This document shows, piece by piece, positions 1-5,079 of a DNA stretch of 5,607 nucleotides. Both the position numbers and the translations under genes were made by a program. The DNA is from Candidatus Elarobacter sp. (GTDB taxonomy: Bacteria; Vulcanimicrobiota; Vulcanimicrobiia; Vulcanimicrobiales; Vulcanimicrobiaceae), in contig JASLGJ010000009.1 in the NCBI GenBank assembly GCA_030150085.1, positions 1 through 5,607 on the forward strand, written 5' to 3'. Within the stretch, counting starts at the first letter, position 1; each line of letters starts with the position of its first letter. The notes beneath the pieces are model-generated. The model had not been told where the DNA came from. It did no database searches and saw only the letters and a list, made by a program, of their open reading frames with translations.

Positions 1-2
1 TC

Positions 3-503
3 ACCCCGCCCGAGCTCGCCGCCGTGCTGGCGCGCGACGACGTCCACATCCTCCACGACGACAAGCTGCGCCAGACGCTGCTCGCGGTGACCCTGTTCGT
101 GCTTTGCGCGACCGTGGCGGTGCTGCTCAGCGACCGGGTCGGCTTCCGGCGCGACGACGACGCGCTCTCGCGCCTGGCGCTGGTCGCGACCTTCCTCGGC
201 CTGGTGACGGTGGTGACCTACCCGCTCTTCAACGCCTACGCGCGCAACCTCGAGACGCGCGCCGACCGCGAGGGGCTGGCGGCCGCGGGCAACCGGGCCG
301 AGGCGGTGCGGGCCCTGGTCCGCTGGGCCGACCTGGACCTGATCCCGCTCTGCGACCGGCGCTCGGTGCGCTGGTACTTCGACGACTTCCCGGCCCTGGG
401 CGGCCGCATCGCGGCCATCTCGGGCACCGCCGACCCCTGCCCCGGCGGCGGTCCGGCCACGGCCGCCGCCACCGCAGCGGCTGCGGCAAGCCCGCTGCCC
501 TAG
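3..503 (+). CDS. M48/Ste24-family membrane metallopeptidase homologue, C-terminal part, probably inactive
   Basis: The reading frame is open from the left edge to TAG 501-503, so the true start lies outside the window; the GTG at 24 is internal. The first residues, TPPELAAVLA followed by RDDVHILH, match the M48 helix usually written TPEELxAVLAHExxHxxH. Two hydrophobic segments follow (roughly nt 75-130 and 175-230). Then comes NAYARNLETRADREGL (nt 231-278), matching the M48 block Rxx-E-xxAD that supplies the third zinc ligand (Glu, nt 252-254). About 73 residues separate the zinc helix from this Glu, with two membrane spans between, as in HtpX/Ste24 proteins. Family members are integral-membrane zinc proteases for protein quality control or CAAX processing. 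Oddity: HExxH reads RDDVH, so the first His ligand and the catalytic Glu are replaced (Arg, Asp), while the second His and distal Glu remain. This suggests a pseudoprotease. The C-terminus is an Ala-rich tail. Family assignment is fairly secure; activity and full length cannot be judged here. Confidence 0.72.
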   Translation, partial: TPPELAAVLARDDVHILHDDKLRQTLLAVTLFVLCATVAVLLSDRVGFRRDDDALSRLALVATFLGLVTVVTYPLFNAYARNLETRADREGLAAAGNRAEAVRALVRWADLDLIPLCDRRSVRWYFDDFPALGGRIAAISGTADPCPGGGPATAAATAAAAASPLP

Positions 504-504
504 T

Positions 505-525
505 GGGTTCGGCTTCGCCGAACCC
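505..525. terminator. GC hairpin directly after the M48-like stop codon
   Basis: Arms GGGTTCGGC (505-513) and GCCGAACCC (517-525) pair perfectly over 9 bp around a TTC loop. The hairpin begins one base after the TAG at 501-503 and lies between two convergent genes, the usual place for a transcription terminator. No T-run follows on either strand, so a classical intrinsic terminator is not shown. It could act as a tailless terminator, an mRNA-stabilising 3' end, or be a copy of a dispersed palindrome (its core recurs at 2122-2137). Confidence 0.5.
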
Positions 526-526
526 G

Positions 527-550
527 CCGGCTTCGCGCTTCGCGCGCCGG
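527..550. terminator. second, bulged hairpin between the convergent genes
   Basis: Outer arms CCGGC (527-531) and GCCGG (546-550), plus inner arms GCGC (535-538) and GCGC (542-545), form a 9-bp stem with a 3-nt TTC bulge on one side and a TTC loop. It ends 7 nt beyond the stop codon (558-560) of the minus-strand LolA-like gene, so it is the 3'-end hairpin of that gene as the 505-525 stem is for the M48-like gene. There is no T-tract, so the terminator role is inferred from position. Confidence 0.42.
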
Positions 551-557
551 AACGAGG

Positions 558-1343
558 TCAGCCGCCGAGGCTGTGGCCGAGGACGCCGGAGAGCGAGGTC
601 ACGCGCGTGTAGCCGGCCGGGACGGCGAAGACCGAATCGTCGGGGGTCTCGCGGACGACGCTGGTGAGGTCGAGCTTCATCGTCCCGCCGAAGGCCTGCT
701 TGGTGGCGGGGACGCTGGCGAAGGCGATCTGGACCGGAAAATCGGCCAGGTCGTCGGCCAGGGCGAGCTGGGCGTGGTAGTCCTCGAGCGGCTTGCCCGG
801 GAGCTGGCGCTTGAGCTGGAGGTCGATCCCGGTGGTGGGGTGGCCGTTGACCTGGCTGTGGCCGGTGAGCTGGATCGTCGCGCTCTGGACGTCGCGCAGG
901 GTCGCGGCCAGCGACGCCAGGCCGGCGAGCGGATCGCTCGGGCTCGCCGGGGCGCTCGGGGCCGGGGCCGCGGAGCCGGCCGCCGCGGCGCGCGGAGGAG
1001 CCATCTGGTAGTAGGTCTTGTTCTGGTTCGACCAGGCGGTGGTCGCCCCGGTCGCGCCGTCGTAGAGCAGCGACACCCCGCCCGGCCCGATCAAGGTCGA
1101 GGCCAGGGCCGAGATCCCGCCCGAGGTGCCGGGGAAGCCCAGGGTGAGCACGTCCAGCCGGTAGAGCGCGCCCTTGTGGTAGAGCGCGACGGTGCCGCCG
1201 ACGTTGATCGGCTCGCCCGAGACGTTGGCGCTGACCACCAGCGTGCCGCTGGAGCGCAGGCCGGGCACGGCCGCGGCGGCGCCGAGCAGGCTCGGGCTCG
1301 CGAGGAGGAGGGCCGCCGAGGCGGCCAGCGCGCGCAGGTTCAT
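558..1343 (-). CDS. secreted LolA/DUF4412-like protein of unknown function
   Basis: A 261-residue protein with a Sec signal peptide: Arg4, a hydrophobic stretch to about residue 20, and a likely AAA-A cleavage near residue 25. The mature part is beta-rich. Three traits recall outer-membrane-lipoprotein-sorting (LolA-like) or DUF4412 proteins: a sentence-like segment SLLYDGATGATTAWSNQNKTYYQM (about residues 91-114, shape 'x-L-Y-D-G...W...kTYYq'), repeated amphipathic strands, and the end SVFAVPAGYTRV (237-248). These proteins are half-barrels that hold hydrophobic ligands in the periplasm. A low-complexity Ala/Pro/Ser linker (about 116-138) splits the sequence into two halves. No lipobox is seen. 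The ATG at 1341-1343 overlaps the stop of the upstream kinase-like gene as ATGA. No Shine-Dalgarno is evident, so translation is probably coupled. Fold-level call only; the ligand and partner are unknown. Confidence 0.72.
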   Translation of the reverse strand: MNLRALAASAALLLASPSLLGAAAAVPGLRSSGTLVVSANVSGEPINVGGTVALYHKGALYRLDVLTLGFPGTSGGISALASTLIGPGGVSLLYDGATGATTAWSNQNKTYYQMAPPRAAAAGSAAPAPSAPASPSDPLAGLASLAATLRDVQSATIQLTGHSQVNGHPTTGIDLQLKRQLPGKPLEDYHAQLALADDLADFPVQIAFASVPATKQAFGGTMKLDLTSVVRETPDDSVFAVPAGYTRVTSLSGVLGHSLGG

Positions 1344-2008
1344 CCGGTGTACACCGTACCCGCCACCTGGGTGCCCAGGTGCCGGGCGGTGAGGAACTCG
1401 ACGATCGCGGCGTGGGCCACCCGCCCGTCGCAGATCTGGGCCGCGCCGACCCCGCCCCGCACGCCCAGCGCGGCGGCCCGGACCGCGGTCCGCAGGTCGC
1501 GCGGCAACGTCTCGTCCTCGGCGACGGTCAGGGCCTCGGCCGGGGTGAGCTGGGCGACCAGCTCGTGGGTGGTGGCGTCGACCACCCCGCCCCGGTCGTG
1601 GAAGAAGATCGCGCGCGCCGCGCCGACGGCGCTGGCCAGCGCCTGGGTCACCTCGTCGGCTCCGACCGCCACGTCGCCGCCGGCGAAGCTCATCGCCAGC
1701 GGCTCGATCACCGGCACGTAGCCCGCGTCGAGCAGGGTCCGCAGCAGCTTGGTCCCGACGTTGCCGATCGTCTCGCCCCGCGCGGCGGGAATCATCCCGG
1801 CGTCGGCCCCGGACAGACCGACCGCGCTGTCGCCGCTGCGGTTCATGGTGCGCACCACCGCCCGCGCCGCGGCGACGGTCGGCGCGACGACGACCGGGCG
1901 CATCCCGAGGTTGCCCAGGAAGACCAGGTCGGAGAAGAAGGTCGCGCCGTCGGCACCCAGCGTGGCGTCGTCGACGCGAATGACGATCGTACGGCCCTGC
2001 AGATCCAT
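1340..2008 (-). CDS. shortened acetylglutamate-kinase-like (amino acid kinase family) protein
   Basis: 222 residues, against roughly 260-300 for typical acetylglutamate kinase (ArgB), which phosphorylates N-acetylglutamate in arginine synthesis. Recognisable family blocks in order are: TIVIRVDD (7-14, the first strand), FFSDLVFLGNLGMRPVVVAP (24-43), AVGLSGADAGMIPA (62-75), LLDAGYVPVIEPL (92-104), VGADEVTQALASAVGA (115-130), FFHDRGGVVD (135-144), ELVAQLTPAEA (149-159), and a C-terminus RVAHAAIVEFLTARHLGTQV (196-215) very like ArgB RVPHALLxELFTxxGxGT. Asp138 corresponds to the conserved catalytic-site Asp. Differences: the N-terminal Lys reads Arg11; the glycine-rich GGGP segment after the second strand reads APTVAAA; about 30-40 residues, including the GxR substrate loop, appear missing near 43-49; NxD reads G116-A-D118; and the late GGM-x-x-K segment reads ETLPRD. 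Catalysis is therefore doubtful. ATG at 2008 follows AAGGAGG by 5 nt. It is coupled to the LolA-like gene. Confidence 0.7.
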   Translation of the reverse strand: MDLQGRTIVIRVDDATLGADGATFFSDLVFLGNLGMRPVVVAPTVAAARAVVRTMNRSGDSAVGLSGADAGMIPAARGETIGNVGTKLLRTLLDAGYVPVIEPLAMSFAGGDVAVGADEVTQALASAVGAARAIFFHDRGGVVDATTHELVAQLTPAEALTVAEDETLPRDLRTAVRAAALGVRGGVGAAQICDGRVAHAAIVEFLTARHLGTQVAGTVYTG

Positions 2009-2013
2009 CGCTG

Positions 2014-2020
2014 CCTCCTT
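2014..2020 (-). promoter_or_regulatory. strong Shine-Dalgarno of the kinase-like gene
   Basis: The minus strand reads AAGGAGG, then a 5-nt spacer (CAGCG), then ATG. It is the best ribosome-binding site in the window; the housekeeping genes upstream have weak ones. It fixes the ATG at 2006-2008 as the start and shows that the gene is translated independently of the CAP gene. Confidence 0.85.
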
Positions 2021-2070
2021 GTTCCCTAGAGAACGCTAGGCCGTTCCTTCGGGTTCACTCGCCGCACGTC

Positions 2071-2141
2071 TTGGCGAAAGCCGAACGCCACGCGGCTCGG
2101 CCGAAGGCCGAAGGCGACGGATTCGGCGTCAGCCGAATCCT
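2071..2141. repeat. GCCGAA/TTCGGC-rich intergenic stretch
   Basis: The hexamer GCCGAA or its complement TTCGGC occurs at 2080-2085, 2100-2105, 2107-2112, 2122-2127 and 2132-2137. Two are tandem 7-bp units (GGCCGAA at 2099-2105 and 2106-2112), and TCGGCC (2097-2102)/GGCCGA (2106-2111) can pair around GAA. The same hexamers build the hairpin at 505-525. The stretch lies between two same-strand genes and holds no open reading frame of note. Confidence 0.6.
2119..2140. terminator. 9-bp hairpin directly after the CAP-gene stop codon
   Basis: Arms GGATTCGGC (2119-2127) and GCCGAATCC (2132-2140) pair perfectly around a 4-nt loop (GTCA). On the minus strand the hairpin starts one base after the TAG of the CAP-domain gene (2142-2144), mirroring the spacing of 505-525 after the M48-like stop. 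It is a likely 3'-end structure separating the CAP gene from the argB-like gene. No T-run is present, so efficient termination is inferred, not shown. Confidence 0.5.
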
Positions 2142-2645
2142 CTAGTCGGCGAACTCTTCGACGAAGAAGACTTGGCCGTCGCCGGCCGCGACGACCGCGG
2201 TGCCCATGCGGCGCGGGCGCGGGTCGACGATGTTCGCCAGGTGGCCGGGGCTGGCCAGCAGGGCGGCGTTGGCGTGCGGCTCGTCCTGATCGAGGGCCAT
2301 GTTCTCGGCCGCCACGCGGTAGGAGACGCCCGCGGCCCGCAGGCGGTCCTGGAAGGTGATCCCGGAGGGATCGGTGTGGCCGAAGTAGTGCCGGGCGGCC
2401 ATCTGCTGCGCGACCTGGAGCGCGAAGCGGGCCAGGCGCTCGTCCTCGCTCAGGACCGGCAGGCCGTGCTGGGCGCGGAAGGCGTTCACGTCGCTGAACA
2501 GCGCGCGGGCCTCATCGCTCTGGACCCGCGGAGCCTGGCGGCTCACGAAGGCCAGTTGGATGCACTCCCCCTCGGATGCGCCGACCACGCCGGTTCCCAT
2601 AGGAACCAGCGCAACCAGCGCCGCCAAAAACGCAGCGACACGCAT
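2142..2645 (-). CDS. secreted CAP/SCP-domain protein
   Basis: A 167-residue exported protein. Residues 1-23 form a Sec signal peptide (Arg2, hydrophobic core, VGA cleavage site). The mature part is one CAP (SCP/PR-1/Ag5) domain: a first helix with VNAFRAQHGLPVLSEDERL (53-71), ARHYFGHTDPSG (84-95) with the cavity His90, RLRAAGVSYRVAAENMA (101-117) with Glu114, ASPGHLANIVDPRPRRMG (131-148) with His135, and the final strand VFFVEEFAD. The His90/Glu114/His135 trio is the typical bacterial CAP cavity set. The Trp that often precedes SPGH (W-M-N-SPGH) is absent (LLASPGH). Bacterial CAP proteins act in the envelope or outside the cell; proposed roles include lipid binding and spore or wall functions, and none can be chosen here. 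The lone Cys28 lies just after the cleavage site but not in a lipobox. The start is ATG at 2645 with no clear Shine-Dalgarno, 61 nt downstream of pth, so read-through from the prs cluster is possible. Confidence 0.88.
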   Translation of the reverse strand: MRVAAFLAALVALVPMGTGVVGASEGECIQLAFVSRQAPRVQSDEARALFSDVNAFRAQHGLPVLSEDERLARFALQVAQQMAARHYFGHTDPSGITFQDRLRAAGVSYRVAAENMALDQDEPHANAALLASPGHLANIVDPRPRRMGTAVVAAGDGQVFFVEEFAD

Positions 2646-2706
2646 ATGACGGTCTTCGGTCTACCGCGCGCGGAATTTGAGTCCCTTGTCCCACCCGTAA
2701 TGGGGG

Positions 2707-3297
2707 TCACTCTTTTGGGGGCTTGGCTAGGGGTTTGGCGTTCACTCGGTTCATTGCCGCGGCCGCCCCGTCGGCGAGCCAAAGCTCGACGCCCTCGACC
2801 GCGCGCTCCACGACCCCGGGCAGCACGGTCGCTTCCTCGGGGTCGAACTCGCTCAGGACGCGGTCGATCGCGTCGCCCTCGCGGTCGCGCCCGATCCCGA
2901 CCCGCAGGCGCGGGAAGCCCGTCCCGAACACCGAGATCAGGGACTTGAGCCCGTTCTGGCCGCCGCTCGAGCCCTCGGCCCGCATGCGCAGGGTGCCGAA
3001 GGGCAGGTCGAGGTCGTCGACCACCACCAGGATGCGCGCCGGCGGGACCTTGTAGAAGGTCGCCAGGCCCTGGGTGGGCGGGCCGCTGAGGTTCATGAAC
3101 GACTGCGGCTCGACCAGGATCGCCCGCCGCGCGCGGTCGAGCGCGTAGCGGGCCTCCCCTTTCTTCTGCCAGTCGCGCTTGCCCAGGCCCCACTTCTCGG
3201 CCAGCGCGTCGACCACCATGAAGCCCGCGTTGTGGCGCGTGCGAGCGTAGCGGGGGCCCGGGTTCCCGAGCCCCACGACGAGGGAGAGATCGTCCAA
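2707..3297 (-). CDS. pth: peptidyl-tRNA hydrolase
   Basis: 196 residues, a normal length for bacterial Pth, which cleaves the ester bond of peptidyl-tRNAs dropped by stalled ribosomes and frees tRNA in the cytoplasm. Family motifs are complete: VVGLGNPGPRYARTRHNAGF (7-26) with the substrate-contact Asn12 and catalytic His22, FMNLSG (67-72) with Asn69, VVVDDLDLPFG (91-101) with the Asp that activates His, and GSSGGQNGLKS (109-119) with Asn115. The His of the usual GGHNG is Gln114, a common variant. The C-terminus ends in a short basic, Pro-rich tail. The start is TTG at 3295-3297; upstream in frame there is no other start before the rplY stop codon (3322-3324), which is itself in frame, and a later start would remove GLGNPG. 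No clear Shine-Dalgarno is seen, and the 24-nt gap to rplY suggests coupling. Confidence 0.95.
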   Translation of the reverse strand: MDDLSLVVGLGNPGPRYARTRHNAGFMVVDALAEKWGLGKRDWQKKGEARYALDRARRAILVEPQSFMNLSGPPTQGLATFYKVPPARILVVVDDLDLPFGTLRMRAEGSSGGQNGLKSLISVFGTGFPRLRVGIGRDREGDAIDRVLSEFDPEEATVLPGVVERAVEGVELWLADGAAAAMNRVNAKPLAKPPKE

Positions 3298-3321
3298 CGG
3301 GTGCTGTGCGGCGGTCCGTGC

Positions 3322-3975
3322 CTAGCCGGCGGGCGGCGCCGCCGCTTCGGGCTGGCCCTCGGCGGGCGTGCCCGCCTCGGCGGTGCCTTCGGTCGGGCCC
3401 TCGGCGACCGCGGCGCGCGAGACTTCGACCGAGATGACGACGGTGTCGGGTGGGGTGAGCAGCACGAAGCCGGCGGGCAGCTTCACCTCGCCCGCGGTGA
3501 CGTGGGTGTGGGTGACCAGGTCGGAGACGTCGATCTCGAGGTGGTCGGGGATCGACTGCGCCGGGCCCTTGATGTCCAGCGCGTGGGTGACGATGTCCAT
3601 CACCGCGCCCTCGTCCTTCACCCCGCGCGAGGTGCCTACGGTCGAGACGGTGACGCTCGCGCTGATCGCCTCGCCCTGCGAGACGCGCTGGAAGTCGACC
3701 GAGAGCGGCTTGCGCGAGAGCGGGTCGGCCTCGATCTTGCGGATCAGGACCGAGTCGGGCTTGCCGGCCACGGTCGCCTCGACGATGTGCGAGCGGTTGC
3801 CGGACAGCAGCAGCTCGGCGAGCTGCTTGGCGTCGACGGTGACCGGGGTCGGCGCGCCGTGCCCGTAGACCACGCCCGGCACCTTGCCGATCTTGCGCAG
3901 GGCGTGCGCCGCGGTGGTGCCGGCCGCGCTGCGGGCTTCGAGGGTGAGCGTGCTGAGGGTGTGTTTCTTGGACAA
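3322..3975 (-). CDS. rplY: 50S ribosomal protein L25, long TL5/Ctc form
   Basis: 217 residues. The N-terminal half (about 1-95) is the L25 domain that binds 5S rRNA: LEARSAAGTTAAHALRKIGK then VPGVVYGHG (33-41), ending VLIRKIEADPLSRKPLSVDF. The second half (about 96-190) is the beta-rich Ctc/TL5 C-terminal domain, with VPGVV-style strands and LEIDVSDL (about 146-153). The last 25 or so residues are an Ala/Pro/Glu/Gly tail of the low-complexity kind often seen in this family. Long L25 (Ctc in Bacillus) associates with the ribosome and is stress-linked in some species. The start is TTG at 3973-3975, with minus-strand AGGA 7 nt upstream; that Shine-Dalgarno overlaps the TAG of prs (3985-3987), so the two genes are tightly linked with a 9-nt gap. 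There is no alternative ATG near the conserved N-terminus. Confidence 0.95.
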   Translation of the reverse strand: MSKKHTLSTLTLEARSAAGTTAAHALRKIGKVPGVVYGHGAPTPVTVDAKQLAELLLSGNRSHIVEATVAGKPDSVLIRKIEADPLSRKPLSVDFQRVSQGEAISASVTVSTVGTSRGVKDEGAVMDIVTHALDIKGPAQSIPDHLEIDVSDLVTHTHVTAGEVKLPAGFVLLTPPDTVVISVEVSRAAVAEGPTEGTAEAGTPAEGQPEAAAPPAG

Positions 3976-3982
3976 TGTCGTT

Positions 3983-3987
3983 TCCTA
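3983..3987 (-). promoter_or_regulatory. Shine-Dalgarno of rplY overlapping the prs stop
   Basis: The minus strand reads TAGGA, where TAG is the prs stop codon and AGGA the ribosome-binding site, then 7 nt to the TTG start of rplY. Ribosomes finishing prs would sit on the rplY initiation region, which supports translational coupling and the TTG start. Confidence 0.65.
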
Positions 3988-5004
3988 AAGGGCCGCGACG
4001 GTCTCGCGCTCGGCCTGCGGGGCAGGCGGCGGCTCGGTGTCGTCGGCGTTGAAGAGCTCCGAGACGGAGCGGTTGGAGGTGATCCGCTTGATCGCGTCCG
4101 CCAGGATCTGCGCGATCGTGAGGTGCTCGACCTTGGCCGAGTCGATCGTGCGCGGGATCGTGTTGGTCACGATCACCCGGTTGATCTCCGAGCTCTCGAA
4201 CTGGGCGATCGCGTCGCCGGCGAAGATGCCGTGGGTGGCCAGGGTGTAGACGTCGGTCGCGCCGCGCTTGCGCAGGGCCTCGGCGGCTTTGACCAGCGTC
4301 CCGCCGGTCGAGATCATGTCGTCGACCACGACCGCGATCTTACCCTCGACGTTGCCCACGATATGCGTCACTTCCGAAACGTCGGGCTCGGGGCGGCGCT
4401 TGATGATGACCGCCAGATTCGATTTGAGCCGCTTGGCGAACATCTCGGCCCGCGGCACGCCGCCCGCGTCGGGCGAGACGACCACGATCCGGTCGCCCTG
4501 CAGGTCCTGGTTCTTGAGGTAGTTGCAGAGCGTGGGAGCGGCCATCAGGTTGTCGACCGGGATGTCGAAGAAGCCCTGGATCTGCGCCGCGTGCAGGTCG
4601 AGGGTGACGATCCGCTCGGCGCCCGCCCGCTCGATCATGTTCGCGACCAGCTTGGCCGAGATCGGCTCGCGGCCTTTGGTCTTCTTGTCCTGCTTGGCGT
4701 AGCCGAAGTAGGGGATGACCGCGGTGATGCGGTTGGCCGAGGCGCGGCGCAGCGCGTCGATGATGAGCAGCAGCTCCATCACCGAGTCGTTGACCGTCGC
4801 TCCCTGGGGCGAGCGGCACAGCGACTGGATGACGAAGACCTCGGACCCGCGGACGTTCTCGCGGATCTCGATGCGACACTCCTCGTTCTTGAAGCGGTCG
4901 ACCAGCGCGTTGCCGACGCGCGTCTGCATGCGCTTGGCGATCTCTTCGGACAGTTGCCGGTTGGAGGTCCCGCTGAAGAGCAGCGGCGCTTGGTTCGAGA
5001 TCAC
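3985..5004 (-). CDS. prs: ribose-phosphate pyrophosphokinase (PRPP synthetase)
   Basis: 339 residues, slightly longer than the usual 310-320 because of a C-terminal tail (about 320-339, DDTEPPPAPQAERE and on). It makes PRPP from ribose-5-phosphate and ATP for purine, pyrimidine, NAD, His and Trp synthesis in the cytoplasm. Visible motifs: LFSGTSNRQLSEEIA (9-23), RENVRGSEVFVIQS (48-61), PYFGYAKQDKKTKGREPISAK (98-118) with the flexible ATP loop, DLHAAQIQGFF (136-146) with metal-binding His138, SPDAGGVPRA (177-186), and the PRPP-binding loop VVVDDMISTGGTL (225-237) with Asp228 and Asp229. The flexible loop reads KKTKGREP, a variant of the class I RKARSREP. The start is GTG at 5002-5004, a few residues before the conserved LFSG. 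Upstream sequence is GA-rich (AGAGAGAG) without a good GGAGG. First gene of the prs-rplY-pth run and divergent from uvrB. Confidence 0.97.
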   Translation of the reverse strand: MISNQAPLLFSGTSNRQLSEEIAKRMQTRVGNALVDRFKNEECRIEIRENVRGSEVFVIQSLCRSPQGATVNDSVMELLLIIDALRRASANRITAVIPYFGYAKQDKKTKGREPISAKLVANMIERAGAERIVTLDLHAAQIQGFFDIPVDNLMAAPTLCNYLKNQDLQGDRIVVVSPDAGGVPRAEMFAKRLKSNLAVIIKRRPEPDVSEVTHIVGNVEGKIAVVVDDMISTGGTLVKAAEALRKRGATDVYTLATHGIFAGDAIAQFESSEINRVIVTNTIPRTIDSAKVEHLTIAQILADAIKRITSNRSVSELFNADDTEPPPAPQAERETVAAL

Positions 5005-5024
5005 GGATCGTCTCTCTCTTCTGC

Positions 5025-5042
5025 CTCGGGCCGGGGCCCGAG
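5025..5042. promoter_or_regulatory. GC-rich hairpin in the prs leader
   Basis: CTCGGGCC (5025-5032) and GGCCCGAG (5035-5042) are perfect 8-bp complements around GG; as RNA, 7 bp with a 4-nt loop is more realistic. It begins 21 nt upstream of the prs GTG. It could limit ribosome access or protect the 5' end. No terminator-like T-run follows on the minus strand, and no known riboswitch is recognised. Confidence 0.4.
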
Positions 5043-5079
5043 CGCGAACAGGGGAAGACGTGCCTGCTTGGTGCTCGGT

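Noticed and set aside
24..503. GTG at 24 as the real start of the left-hand gene
   Set aside because: The frame is open to the window edge, and residues before the GTG (TPPELAA) match the M48 helix, so it is internal.
2021..2040. Possible H-type pseudoknot before the argB-like Shine-Dalgarno (CCTAG/CTAGG interleaved with GTTC/GAAC)
   Set aside because: On the minus strand the second strand of stem 1 abuts the second strand of stem 2 with no linking base, which cannot span a 5-bp stem. At best these are two alternative short hairpins.
2142..2645. CAP protein as a lipoprotein through Cys28
   Set aside because: The residues before Cys28 are S-E-G-E, not a lipobox (L-[AS]-[GA]-C), and a normal signal peptidase I site (VGA) lies just ahead.
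2664..2673. 10-bp palindrome CCGCGCGCGG upstream of the CAP gene as an operator
   Set aside because: Alternating CG runs are expected by chance at this base composition, and nothing else nearby supports a site.
3322..3400. Ala/Pro/Glu/Gly-rich end of L25 as a frameshift artefact
   Set aside because: Such low-complexity tails are common in long L25/Ctc proteins, and the frame ends cleanly 24 nt before pth.
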